DNA of 64,000 nucleotides from Hetaerina americana (Eukaryota; Arthropoda; Insecta; Odonata; Calopterygidae). The position numbers were made by a program, and so were the translations under genes. The notes below the pieces were generated by a model. It had not been told where the DNA came from, made no database searches, and was given only the letters and a program-made list of their open reading frames with translations. Shown one piece after another: positions 42,249-52,944 of this stretch (positions within the stretch are counted from its first letter, which is position 1; every line of letters begins with the position of its first letter). The stretch lies in the NCBI GenBank assembly GCA_022747635.1, contig JAKTNV010000023.1, positions 1,801,501-1,865,500 of the forward strand, written 5' to 3'.

Positions 42249-42556
42249 CTAGCAGTAGTAGATTTAGGGGAAGCAACGGACAGCTAAGGACATCAGCGCC
42301 TTAGGGATGGATGGGAAAGGATGGACGATGGAGAGAAACCCAGCGTCGGCATAGGCCTACTCTTAATGAAAGGCACCAAGGGGTACGCAGTTTAATGTCC
42401 TATTCGACGGACGGCGTACTCACTCCAAGTGCTTTCCACGAAGCTCCTCAAGTAGGAATCAGGCTACCACTGAAAAATATCTGCCGATTTCCGGATTCGA
42501 TCCTGGGCCCTTTGGGTGGGAAGCCTAGACGTTAGCCAGCGCACCATCCCGTACCC
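42249..42556 (-). mobile_element. tRNA-derived SINE, copy 1
   Basis: About 300 bp sharing phrases such as 'agagaaaccc', 'cggcgtcggcat'-like, 'gacggacggcgtactcact' and 'gggtgggaagcc' with 52945-53251. On the minus strand the 5' end (42556 downward) is tRNA-like, with an A-box-like GATGGTGCGCTGGCTAACG and a B-box-like GATCGAATCCGG. The rest is the SINE body. Confidence 0.78.
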
Positions 42557-43128
42557 CCTGGATATTATTTGGATCGTTATTGGACTGACTCCATTGAGGG
42601 AAAACAAAGAAGCTTTTACTTACTTTTAAGTGCTCGAAAATGCAGTTCTTGGTAAATGCACTTCCAATTTGGCTTTCGATCTACGGCATGAAGCATAGAG
42701 TTTGAAACACATTTCCTGCATACCTCCTTGATACGAGTATTCAAACCCTTTGTGCGCCATATCAACAAATTGCTTAACAGTAGATGTGGTGCAAGCAGTC
42801 ATTTCAACAGACCCCAACGTAGTGGGATGGAAGAGAAAAGAAAAATTGAGTTTCATAATAAAGGCAGACTGAAAATACTGATTTCCCTGGAATGCGGGCT
42901 TTAGAACTGAAGATTCATACTAAAGATATTTAACATACGTACAAGACTCCATTGATGAAATTCAATAAGAACCACATTGATGAAGAAAATAAATCCTTTT
43001 TTTTTGTGTCACACTAGTGTTAAATTATAATATGGCTTTTGAACTTCGTGAGCAGAGAACGAATATACAAGGTTTGTATGAGAAGTATCGAGAATAGTTT
43101 CGGAAAAATAGATTTGTTTCTGGTATTG
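42557..43128. other. No recognised feature
   Basis: AT-rich stretch; a minus frame at 42626-42856 has no motif I recognise. Confidence 0.35.
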
Positions 43129-43129
43129 C

Positions 43130-43730
43130 TTAAAAACCTCAAAATTCTTCCAAATACATCCCCTGAGCGTCGACACACCTATGCCAGTGGCTTTTCCACG
43201 ACTCGAAGGCCCCCTCGTAGGTGAATTCTGGAAGGCCCTTACGGGTACGCGAGCAAGCTTCTTTGACGGTATTTAGGATCCCATGGTGGTGTCCTTTGAG
43301 GGAGGATTTAACTCTTGGAAATAGGAAATAGTCTGCTGGTGCCAAGTGGGGAATGTAAGGGAGTTGGGGAATCGTCGCGATGCCGCTGCAGAAGGTCTTC
43401 GTAAGGAAGCATTCGACTGTTCTCTTGATCGTCCGTCAAGACCTTCGGGACGAGTTTAGCGCAGATTATTTGCATCGCCAATTTTTTAGTGATAATAGTG
43501 TCCACTGTCATCTTGTCAGGGCCAAAACGATCTGCGATCATGCCATCACTTAATCGACGGTCTGAATTCAGCACTTCACGCACAAGTTGCACGTTGTCGT
43601 CAGTTGTTAACGTGGACGACCGTCCAGCGCGGGGCTCGTTCTCCGCACTCTCTTTGCCATCTTTGAAGAGACTGCCACTTAAAAACAGCAGTTTCTGACA
43701 GACTTCCATTCTTGAACACCTGCCAAATCG
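43130..43730 (-). pseudogene. Mariner-family transposase remnant, internally deleted
   Basis: Two minus-strand pieces of a mariner (SETMAR-like) transposase that would cut and paste DNA at TA sites. The N-terminal piece (43709-43350) has FKDGKESAENEPRAGRSST, DDNVQLVREVLNSDRRLSDG and MQIICAKLVPKVLTDDQ, the helix-turn-helix region. The C-terminal piece (43345-43139) has MAPADYFLFPRVKSSLKGHH, corresponding to 'LAPxDxxLFPxLK', and ESWKSHWHRCVDAQGMYLEE. The catalytic core between them, including the first two Asp residues, is deleted. Confidence 0.85.
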
Positions 43731-45160
43731 ATCCCCCAGTCAAGCACAAAATTTGATAACGCACCGCGGTTTAACCGTTCGCTACATTATGCGCTTGCGC
43801 CGAGTCACTAGACAGGGGTCCACTAAACACGATCTGGCCCGAACGAACGCTCGCAGGCGATTGGCACGTGTTAAGGTCACACCCGCCACCACCAGGACTG
43901 TGCGCTGCGGCAAACAGTCACGTGAGGGAAAAATGGTGTCATTTACTTTTTATACCAACCTTGTATTATCTAAAATTGATTTTTTACGCTAGATACTCGA
44001 GCGGTTGCCATGCTACAAACTGGTTCTTAATACCACTCATCACACTTCTTAGACAATGATCACTTTCCATAATATCCCTCAGCTTTATTAAAAGTGAAGA
44101 GATACATATTTTTAAATTGATATTGATAATAAAAGCAATCTAATGCAGTTAAACTAAACTTTCCTGTATTTCATTTCTTCGAATAAATTCGTGAGCTACA
44201 GAATGGCGATGATTAAATTGGTGAAGCATCACTATTTTGTCGACCATCATTTTTATTATTGACGGCTAAATTACATCTGGGCCGCTTTATTCCAGGGTGC
44301 TGGGCTCCGTAGATCAGATGGCAGTGTTGATGCTACTCAATATTTCCCGTTAAAAAGGAAATATCATTAAGTTGGCATAATAATGGTGGCTATCAAGGCC
44401 ACCGTGGGGCTTTTGATTAGGTTGATGAACATTTAGACGAAGATTCTTGTGACAATCATTGCTTTTGTTCTTATGTTATGACTTTGTTTTCCAAAATCAT
44501 TGACAAATTAGTCGCACTGACACCATAAATGGTCTTCATATAACTTTAATAGATCTCTTCGCATACTTAGCAATAACAACCATAATTATAAAATTGTATT
44601 TATCCATTGGGGATAGAATTTCAGTTAACACTACTCACATAAAATCCAGTGCCATCTTTTATGAATTATTGGAGACAGCGTTCGATGCCAGTTTAAGGGA
44701 AATCCACCTGAGATCTATAAGATTTATTAAAAATATTCTATGGCAACAAATTTACTTTCAAGAGGTAACTAAACATACTAGAGATCCTCCAGTCATGGAG
44801 GAAAAAAGGAATACCAAAATTTTTCATAACATAGAAGAACTACTAATTCACCTACAGGTATATCGAAGATTTGCCTACAGACCGGAGGATTTATATTCTT
44901 CCTCTCTATGTTAGAGACGTCATACCGCAGCTACTTCATAAACTAGCGGGAATAAAGTATGTAAACTCGACGCCGAATTAATAATTTTACTCATCATATG
45001 CTCCAACTTTAGTGATCATAGAAATTTTATGGGCCTTAATTATCTTGGAAAAATGTAAATTATAATTTATCATTAGTTTGATTAATAATGCATCTATGGT
45101 AGACGTTTCAATGATTTGACTCCATTATTGCGTCAGCGGCAGCCGATCCGAGTTTAAATA
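43731..45160. other. Unannotated stretch
   Basis: 43731-43960 may be the 5' end of the mariner element. A 106-codon frame at 44594-44914 has no recognisable domain and is not called. Confidence 0.35.

Positions 45161-45161
<1 letters not shown>

Positions 45162-45197
<36 letters not shown>
45162..45197. repeat. (TA)n microsatellite
   Basis: Alternating TA, directly at the edge of the Helitron helicase remnant. Confidence 0.9.
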
Positions 45198-45199
<2 letters not shown>

Positions 45200-45209
45200 A
45201 TATTGCGGG

Positions 45210-46085
45210 CCACCGTGCATTCCTCCCATATGATGGTTTTAGATGCTACTAAAATGTTGGCCATTGCAGATTGTTTCGAAACGCTACATGTCACTTGTTC
45301 AGAATTTTGTAGTTTTAATGGCAACTATAACGCTGAATTAGCCGTACGGCATCCTTCCAACAATGTGGCCGCTATGCTAGAAGAAGCAAAATATGACCAG
45401 GTGTATCCAGGAAAGATAAGCCACCATTTCCATCATCAATTGACTTCATCAATGTATCATATTCTTCATTCTGTTGGGGGTTCAACAGAGGTACATTCGT
45501 TTGAACTGATTGGTCTGATTCATACCGATCGTATTCATGTTCACGTTCAAATTGTCAAGTAAACGCGTCGTTCATTCTACGATCTGGCGCTGTCATTCCT
45601 AACATCACTAATAAACTGCCGCACTCGAGGTAACACGTCCCCAATCAACAGCAAAGCCTGGTTATGCATCTCCTCATTTACCTCAATATCGAGACCTCTT
45701 GAACTTACACGAATTCGATGTAAAATGTCTTCTGGCATGTTATCCTTGATTTTGTTCCACCGGTCAAGTGCCTTGGATGGGAAGCATGTCGAAAGGATGA
45801 TACCAAATGACGTGTGTATCTGGCTTGGAGATGCTGAAATAGTTGCTTCAGCCATTGTCGTGTCCCAATGATATGCGTTTTCAAGCAAATTAAGCTCTTG
45901 ACATGCAGCACGAACTGTTGGGCACACTACACCATTAACAGTTCGTAGTGATTCGAACGATGTTGGCCCTCAAACATTCACCAGTAACAGCATTCATCAT
46001 TCTTCTGATGAACTGTTCAAATACGGCCATGAAAATCAATAAAACGCACATCCGGACCGGGAACCGCGTGGCCTTGCTTCCAACG
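45210..46085 (-). pseudogene. Helitron helicase (Pif1-like) remnant
   Basis: Minus-strand reading across several frameshifts gives Helitron helicase blocks in order. They are RKQGHAVPGPDVRFIDFHGR and TVHQKNDECCY (46080-45990), then RAACQELNLLENAYHWDTTM, SPSQIHTSFGIILSTCFPSK, DNMPEDILHRIRVSS (45927-45700). After these come LLNPQQNEEYDTLMKSID and GGLSFLDTPG (Walker-A region, but the GKT is lost), IAATLLEGCRTANSAL and MANILVASKTIIWEE (45330-45210). In intact Helitrons this helicase unwinds DNA for rolling-circle transposition. The copy is dead. Confidence 0.82.
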
Positions 46086-46139
46086 TCGATAAATCTTCGA
46101 TGAAGCGATATAATACGATATTATGATATGACACTAAGA

Positions 46140-46505
46140 TGCGATATTGCAATACCATATTTTTACGATATTTTAATGGTAATTCTGCCATTCTGCGGTG
46201 ACATGAATCAAAAAAACCAACTCCAATGAAAGTCGATGATACAATACGATATTATCCGATACGATATCACAATTCGATACTTCTACGATATTTTAAAGGT
46301 TATCCTGCAATTATTGGCTTATATGAATCCAAAAAAAAAATATCATAAAAATCGGCGGTACGATATTTTACGAAACGATACTTTTACCATATTTTAATGA
46401 TTATTCTGCTATTCTGGGCTGAGTCGTATCGAAAAAATCAAACGCCACTAAAATCGGTTTAGCCGTTCTTGAGTTATAAATAGTGTAACAAACACCATTT
46501 ATATA
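46140..46505 (+). repeat. Minisatellite-like tandem repeat, about 3 units of 100-125 bp
   Basis: The phrase 'acgatattttaa', then 'attctgc.att', 'atgaatcaaaaaa' and a 'gatacgatatt'-like block repeat from about 46160, 46285 and 46380, each diverged. A further unit is at 995-1131. Confidence 0.65.
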
Positions 46506-46533
46506 TATATGTATAAACCTTCGGGGTGATTAC

Positions 46534-46536
<3 letters not shown>

Positions 46537-46566
<30 letters not shown>
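46537..46566. repeat. (TA)n microsatellite at RTE 5' end
   Basis: TA alternation ending directly at the RTE first base. Confidence 0.9.
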
Positions 46567-46570
<4 letters not shown>

Positions 46571-46839
46571 CCCCGGACTACAACCTTGACGTGGTGGAAG
46601 GGCTTGTGCGTTCCGATGACCCCTAGAGCTGTGCTGGCGGGAGTAATAAAAATTGCTCCTGGTAGGGTCGAAGGTTAGGAGCCAGACGAAAGGTAGTCCA
46701 CACAGCGTCTGTTCCTCAGTGAGGCGGCTGCAATGGAGTCTGACCCCAGTGGGGCGGCCAGTAAGTGATGGTGTCACGTTAAATACGCCATTGAGGAAGG
46801 CAACGGGAAACCACCTCAATTGTCATTCCCAGGAAAAAT

Positions 46840-47770
46840 ATGATGGACAATAGAGATATTTTGACTCCTGGCAACCACGGGGCTCGGCCCAATCGGCCGT
46901 GTATCGTGCCCGGAAACGGGGGAGGCAAGGCTTCCGCGGTCGTCATCCCACGAAACCCTTGCAAGGGAAAACCAGCAGCAGCAGGACAGAAGACGCAGGA
47001 GAAGAAGACCACATTAGTTAGAATAGGAACGTGGAATGTTAGGACAATGATGAGGACAGGGAAATTGGAGAATGTTAAGCGAGAGATGGAAAGGGGAAAT
47101 ATAGATATTTTAGGTCTATGCGAGGTGAGATGGAAAGATAGCGGGGATTACTGGAGTGATAAGTATAGAATAATATAGTATACAGCGGTGGGGATGAGAG
47201 CCAACGAGGGGTTGCCATAGTATTAAATGAAGGGGTAGGAAGAAGCGTAGTCAACATAGAGCAGGTAACGTATAGAACACTACTAGTGGAGATAAAAGCA
47301 GAACCGACGAACTTAGTTATTATTCAGGTATACATGCCACCGAGCAACCATAAGGATGAAGAGGTCGATAGGATATACGATCAGTTAGAGGACATGATCG
47401 CGTGTGTTCCTGCAGGGAAACATTTGAAAATGATGGGGGATTGGAATGCGACGGCAGGCGAGGGAAGAGATGGTGATGAGGTGGGGGACTACGGTTTAGG
47501 CACGAGGAATGACCGCGGGGGGAAAGCAGTTGAGTTCTGCAGGAGACAGGGGTTAGTCATCAACAACACTTGGTTTAGACACCACAAAAGACGCAGGTAT
47601 ACATGGAAAATGCCAGGTGACTCAGGAAGATATCAGCTAGATTATATCCTGGTTAGACACAGGTTTAGGAACAGTGTGATGAATTCCCACAGCTTCCCGG
47701 GAGCGGATGCGGACTCAGACCACAATTTAGTTGTTATAAAATGTAGCGTACGATTCAAAAAGTTAAGGTA
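46840..47770 (+). pseudogene. RTE endonuclease domain, nearly intact
   Basis: Reads [40 protein letters not shown], a frame break near 47178 where 'atagtatac' is inserted, then LVIIQVYMPPSNHKDEEVDR, KHLKMMGDWNATAGEG (metal site), GTRNDRGGKAVEFCRRQGL, TWFRHHKRRRYTWKMPGDSG and GADADSDHNLVVIKCS (catalytic SDH). It ends at a TAG after RFKKLR. This is the best copy of this domain in the window, though split by one frameshift. Confidence 0.85.
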
Positions 47771-47832
47771 GGGGCGGCGAGTTAGAAAATGGAATATAGA
47801 AGCATTAAATGGGTTGAAAAGGAAGGAGTGGA

Positions 47833-48202
47833 GTGGAGTCCTTTGATATGGAGCGTAGCTATGTACGGTGCGGAAACGTGGTCATTGAAGCAGGTGGATA
47901 GACGTAGATTGGAGGCTTTCGAAATGTGGGTGTGGAGAAGAATGGAGAAGGTGAAATGGAAAGAGAAAAAAACAAATGAGGAAGTACTTTGTATGGTGGG
48001 CGAAGAGAGGGGTTTGTTGGGAGAAATCCTATGGAGGCAGGAAAAGTGGCTGAAGGGGGCATTGACCGGCAGTGGGATGTTGAAGACTGTGATAGAGGGT
48101 AGAATGTTGGGCAAAAGAGGAAAGAGAAGGAACAGGATAGGGATGTTGGACGGGATGAAGGGAGGAAAAGAGTACTCAGAGATGAAGAGGGACCTGATAT
48201 AG
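47833..48202 (+). pseudogene. RTE ORF C-terminus after deletion
   Basis: Reads SPLIWSVAMYGAETWSLKQV, RLEAFEMWVWRRMEKVKWKE, TNEEVLCMVGEERGLLGEIL, GMLKTVIEGRMLGKRGK and the stop at about 48200. No polymerase. Confidence 0.82.
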
Positions 48203-48287
48203 AGTAGGATGATGGATTTTGTGTTTTGTTAGGAGTAATAAAATATTTGTTTGGTAGTTGTGTCCATCCAAAAACTTACCTTAAAAA

Positions 48288-48288
<1 letters not shown>

Positions 48289-48361
<73 letters not shown>
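48289..48361. repeat. (TA)n between two tail-to-tail RTE copies
   Basis: A single TA tract forms the 3' terminus of the plus copy on its left and of the minus copy on its right. Confidence 0.92.
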
Positions 48362-48366
<5 letters not shown>

Positions 48367-48443
48367 GGTTAAGGTAGATTTTTGGATGGACATAATAACT
48401 AATTAAATAATTTGTGACCCCTGGCAAAAAACAACATCCTACT

Positions 48444-48854
48444 TTTTATCAGGTACCTCTTCTGCTCTGAGTACTTTCTTCCTCCCTTCATCCCGTCCAA
48501 CATCCCTATCCTATTCCTTCCCTTTCCTCGTTTGCCTAACATTCTCCCCTCAATTACAGTCTTCAACATCCCGCCGCCGGTGAATACCCCCTTTAGCCAC
48601 TTTTCCTGCCCCCATAGGATTGTTCCCAGCAAACCCCTCTCTTCACCCACCATACAAAGTACTCCCTCGTTTGGTATCTTCTCTGTCCATTTTTCCTTCT
48701 CCATTCTTCTCCACACCCACATTTGAAAAGCCTTCAGTCTACGTCTATCCTCCTGCTTCAATGACCACGTTTCCGTGCCGTACATAGCTACGCTCCATAT
48801 CAAAGTTGTTACGAGTCTTTTCTTAACATCCTTATTCAACGTCCCCGTCATCAA
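48444..48854 (-). pseudogene. RTE ORF C-terminus
   Basis: Reads MMTGTLNKDVKKRLVTTLIW, SVAMYGTETWSLKQEDRR, FQMWVWRRMEKEKWTEK and EERGLLGTILWGQEKW. A frameshift near 48850 separates it from the reverse transcriptase. Confidence 0.85.
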
Positions 48855-50370
48855 CTCCCTCCCTTCTAATTGTGAAAGCCTCTTTGCCTAGCGCAATGCT
48901 TCTCCTTATGTTCCTACTACTCTGACCATGTTGGTCCAAAACACTACCGAGATACGTGAACTGTTCTACCTGCTCAAGGTTTTGCCCTCCTATTATAATG
49001 TTTAGCTTAGCCTTTTTCTTTCTAGAAAATCGCATAACCTTTGTATTATTAATATTGATTCTCATCCCATACCTGTCGCACTGAATTTCCAATTCATTAA
49101 GCAATGCTTGCAGCCCCTTGGCTGACTGACAAACTAAAGCTTGGTCATCAGCAAACCTAACTGATTTTACGAATTCCCCGCCCACTTTCATTCCTACCTT
49201 GAGTTCTTCCCATGCCTCTTTGATCATTTCCCCTGCATACAGGTTGAACAGCAACGGTGATAATGGGCAACCCTGCCTTATACCCCTTCCTAACACCGCC
49301 CCTCCGTACTCCCCGTTCCCCACCCGCACCTGAGCATTCTGACACATGTACAGGTTGCGGATTAGCCTCCTTTCCCTCCGATCTATTCCTATTTTCTGCA
49401 ATATACTCATTAGTTTTTCCCAATTCACTCTATCGAACGCTTTTTCGAAATCTACGAAACAGGCAAATACCTCCTGGTTGTGTTCTATATTCCTCTCGAT
49501 TAATAATCTCATTACTGCAATGGCATCACGCGTACCTCTCCCCTTCCTAAACCCAAACTGATCATCCCCTAAGTCATCATTTGCCCTACTCTCTATCCTT
49601 TTGTTTATGATCCTGAGAACAACTTTAGCTTCGTGGGATATCAAACTAATTGTCCTATAGTCCTCACATGACGTACCCTTTACCTTTTTCGGAATAGGAA
49701 CTAAAACTGATCTCATAAAGTCTTCCGGCCAGATTCCCTCCTCATAAATACTACGGATCAGCCCATATAGCCTCTTCCTCCCACATTTTCCCAAGCATTT
49801 TAAAAGTTCCACGGGAATGTTATCTACCCCCACGGCCTTATTTAGTTTCATCTCCTTTAATGCCCTTTCTATCTCATTGTCTAGTATGCCTGGACCTAAG
49901 CTGTCTTCCTCTACGTCATTTTCTTTTTCAATGTCTAACTTTGTTGGTCTGAGTTCTTTACTATACAGTTCTTCTATATACTCCTTCCATCTCTCTTGGA
50001 TCTTTCCTGCGTCAACTATTACCTTACCCGCCTTATCTCTAACTGTTAGCATAGCTCTTCCTTCCTTACTTCCCGATAACGATTGAACTTTGCTGTACAG
50101 CGCACCGATTTCACCCTTCCTCTCCAGACTTTCCATATCCTCGCACTGCGTCTTCCACCATGCTTCTTTTGCTTTAATTGTTGCCCGCCTCAATTTATTG
50201 ATCAATTCTTTGTACTTCATTTTGCCTAATTCTGTATTTATATTCTTCCATTTTCGCCGCTCATCCATCTTTGCAATCATCTCATCCGTGATCCATGGTT
50301 TCCTCGTCCTTTTAATGTTAACGGTTCCAATAGTGTCTTTTGCGGCTTTAGACAACCCTTTCTTGATCAT
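48832..50370 (-). pseudogene. RTE reverse transcriptase
   Basis: About 510 open codons. Blocks: RTRKPWITDEMIAKMDERRK, AVGVDNIPVELLKCLGKC, SVLVPIPKKVKGTSCEDYR, DDQFGFRKGRGTRDAIAV, CFVDFEKAFDRVNWEKLM (catalytic Asp), RQGCPLSPLLFNLYAGEM, SVRFADDQALVCQ (catalytic Asp pair), MRININNTKVMRFSRKKK and FTYLGSVLDQHGQ. Polymerase residues are intact. Upstream, a Trp codon in EEKW has become TAA (50374-50376), cutting it from its N-terminus. Confidence 0.9.
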
Positions 50371-50496
50371 TTCTTATTTTTCTTCGATAGTACTAAGCCC
50401 TTTACCATCCTCCATGATTTTCTCTACCGCCTGTTTGTATTCTTTCCTTTTCAACCCATTTAATGCTTCTACATTCCATTTTCTAACTCGCCGCCC

Positions 50497-51362
50497 CTAC
50501 CTTAACTTTTTGAAACGTACGCTACATTTCATAACAACTAAATTGTGGTCTGAGTCCGCATCCGCTCCCGGGAAGCTGTGGGAATTCATCACACTGTTCC
50601 TAAACCTGTGTCTAACCAGGATATAATCTAGCTGATATCTTCCTGAGTCACCTGGCATTTTCCATGTATACCTGCGTCTTTTGTGGTGTCTAAACCAAGT
50701 TTTGGTGATGACTAACCCCTGTCTCCTGCAGAACTCAACTGCTTTCTCCCCGCGGTTATTCCTCGTGCCTAACCCGTAGTCCCCCACCTCTTCACCATCT
50801 CTTCCTTCGCCTACCGTCGCATTCCAATCCCCCATCACTATCAAATGTTTCCCTGCAGGAACACACGCGATCATGTCCTCTAACTGATCGTATATCCTAT
50901 CGACCTCTTCTTCCTTATGGTTGCTCGGTGGCATGTATAGTATACCTGAATAATAACTAAGTTCGTCGGTTCTGCTTTTATCTCCACTAGTAGTATTCTA
51001 TCCGTTACCTGCTCTATGTTGACTACGCTTCTTGCTACCCCTTCATTGAATACTATGGCAACCCCTCGTTGGCTCTCGTCCCCACCGCTGTATATTATTC
51101 TATACTTATCACTCCAGTAATCCCCGCTATCTTTCCATCTCACCTCTCATAGACCTAAAATATCTATATTTCCCCTTTCCATCTCTCGCTTAATATTCTC
51201 CAATTTCCCTGTCCTCATCATTGTCCTAACATTCCACTTTCCTATTCTAACTAATTTGGTCTTCTTCTCCTGCGTCTTCTGTCCTGCTGCTGCTGGTTTT
51301 CCCTTGCAAGGGTTTCGTGGGATGACGACCGCGGAAGCCTTGCCTCCCCCGTTTCCGGGCAC
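50497..51362 (-). pseudogene. RTE endonuclease domain, broken
   Basis: Reads [20 protein letters not shown] and NIDILGL, then a Cys codon changed to TGA (51144-51146), then [20 protein letters not shown], a frame break near 50935, and KHLIVMGDWNATVGEG, GLGTRNNRGEKAVEFCRR and GADADSDHNLVVMKCS. It ends at TAG (50497-50499). The metal and SDH residues are present, so only the breaks inactivate it. Confidence 0.85.
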
Positions 51363-51720
51363 GATACACGGCCGATTGGGCCGAGCCCCGTGGTTGGCAA
51401 GGACTCAAAATATCTCTATTGTCCATCATATTTTTCTTGGGAATGATATTTGGAGGTGGTTTCCCGTTGCCTTCCTCAATAGTGTTTTTAACGTGACACC
51501 ATCACTTACTGGCCGCCCCACTGGGGTCAGACGCCATTGCAGCCGCCGCCTCACTGAGGAACAGACGCTGCGTGGACTACCTTTCATCTGGCTCCTAACC
51601 TTCGACCTATCTGGCATGGGTGACCCTACCAGGAGCAATTTTTATTACTCCCGCCAGCACAGCTCTAGGGGTCATCGGAACGCACAAGCCCTTCCACCAC
51701 GTCAAGGTTGTAGTCCGGGG

Positions 51721-51724
<4 letters not shown>

Positions 51725-51778
<54 letters not shown>

Positions 51779-51785
51779 ATGTATG

Positions 51786-51850
<65 letters not shown>
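51725..51850. repeat. (TA)n with short (TG)n, 125 bp
   Basis: Alternating purine-pyrimidine run between the RTE 5' end and the palindrome. Confidence 0.92.
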
Positions 51851-51854
<4 letters not shown>

Positions 51855-52105
51855 AACACTTAGCACTAGTGGACACAGACAAAAACACAGAAACACACAA
51901 AAAAAGAGACTCACTATTTTTCGAATTTTCGGTGGTCGTTGCCACCTTTATCAAGGAGGAGAGGGACAGAACTCTGCAAGAGAGTTCTGTCCCTCTCCTC
52001 CTTGATAAAGGTGGCAACGACCACCGAAAATTCGAAAAATAGTGAGTCTCTTTTTTTGTGTGTTTCTGTGTTTTTGTCTGTGTCCACTAGTGCTAAGTGT
52101 TATAC
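51851..52105. repeat. Perfect 255-bp palindrome (125-bp arms, 5-nt loop)
   Basis: Arms 51851-51975 and 51981-52105 are inverted copies with no visible mismatch, around GCAAG. Plus-strand right arm: CTTGATAAAGGTGGCAACGA then CCACCGAAAATTCG. The order TTGATAA, a GGTGG/CCACC stem, then GAAA resembles a decayed hammerhead core, as in the other foldbacks. It is bounded on the left by (TA)n and lies 35 bp from (TA)n on the right. Confidence 0.85.
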
Positions 52106-52140
52106 ATTATTATTCACGTCCGTGAGTCTTTCAAAAAGTG

Positions 52141-52194
<54 letters not shown>
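52141..52194. repeat. (TA)n microsatellite
   Basis: Uninterrupted TA alternation. Confidence 0.92.
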
Positions 52195-52532
52195 GGAAAA
52201 ACTCACACGAGTGGCACAATAATGGGCTGACATTAGAGAGTGAGGCATTATTCTGCCTCACTCTCTTCTCTTCCTTTCCCTTCACACGCCAATTCCCAGA
52301 ACTTTTCATTCGACCAGTGTTTTGCTTTCAGCATCCTAGAATCCCTATCTGATTCAGCCACCAATATAGAGGTGAGAACTCGTGAATCCGCCTACATATT
52401 AGCTTTCCGTTCTTTCAAAATTCCCACCCTTAACCGCCATCTTTAATTTCCCTCCCAGCATTCCCTCTACACCTCCCCTCCCCGCCCATACCTCTTTCCC
52501 CCATCCACAGCAACAGCATTTTTTCAGTCTCA

Positions 52533-52638
52533 CTTGAAGAAGGCCTCTGAGAGGGCCGAAAGCTCGAACAATTTACCGTGTGAGTGTCCTTTTAAATGTT
52601 ACTATTCTATTCTATTTGTGTTATACTGTGTCAGCCCA
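52533..52638 (+). mobile_element. PLE terminus candidate
   Basis: Sequence 'cttgaagaaggcctctgaga', 'gggccgaaagctcgaacaat' and 'ttaccgtgtgagtg', shared with 13958-14062. The stem GGCC...GGCC followed by GAAA resembles hammerhead stem II and core, but the first core base is T instead of C. Followed by (TA)n. Confidence 0.5.
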
Positions 52639-52645
52639 TTATATA

Positions 52646-52724
<79 letters not shown>
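52639..52724. repeat. (TA)n microsatellite
   Basis: TA alternation ending at an RTE-like 5' stub. Confidence 0.92.
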
Positions 52725-52726
<2 letters not shown>

Positions 52727-52746
52727 TCCCCGGACTACAACCTTCG
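52725..52746 (+). mobile_element. RTE 5'-terminal stub (about 20 bp)
   Basis: CCTCCCCGGACTACAACCTT, the exact RTE start, then unrelated sequence. Confidence 0.6.
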
Positions 52747-52944
52747 TCCAAGTTATTTTTCGGTTAAGCAATTTTTCTAAGGGTTGTTAAGAGCTCTTTT
52801 GTGTTTAAGGGAATGGCAATATTGTTGTCTGGTGGTTTTTACCCTATGTGCTATTGAGATTATGTATGGAGATCGCATGTGTAAAAGAAAGTTAGCAATA
52901 AATGGTGATCAGCTCCAAACGGTAACTTTGGAAAAGTGTAATTC

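Larger units (their letters stand above)
46567..48288 (+). mobile_element. RTE-like LINE with internal deletion
   Basis: Complete 5' UTR and endonuclease, then at about 47833 a jump over almost the whole reverse transcriptase to the C-terminus and 3' UTR. It ends in (TA)n at about 48290. About 1.6 kb are missing compared with the neighbouring copy. Confidence 0.88.
48362..51724 (-). mobile_element. RTE-like LINE, full length (about 3.36 kb)
   Basis: Both termini are present: 3' end next to (TA)n at 48361 and 5' end at 51724 next to (TA)n at 51725. The length and one-ORF layout agree with the RTE clade. Coding capacity is lost through a few stops and frameshifts listed in the ORF entries. It is the best reference copy for the family in this window. 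Confidence 0.9.

Noticed and set aside
45203..45562. 119-codon plus-strand frame
   Set aside because: The opposite strand carries recognisable Helitron helicase blocks here, so this frame is a shadow.
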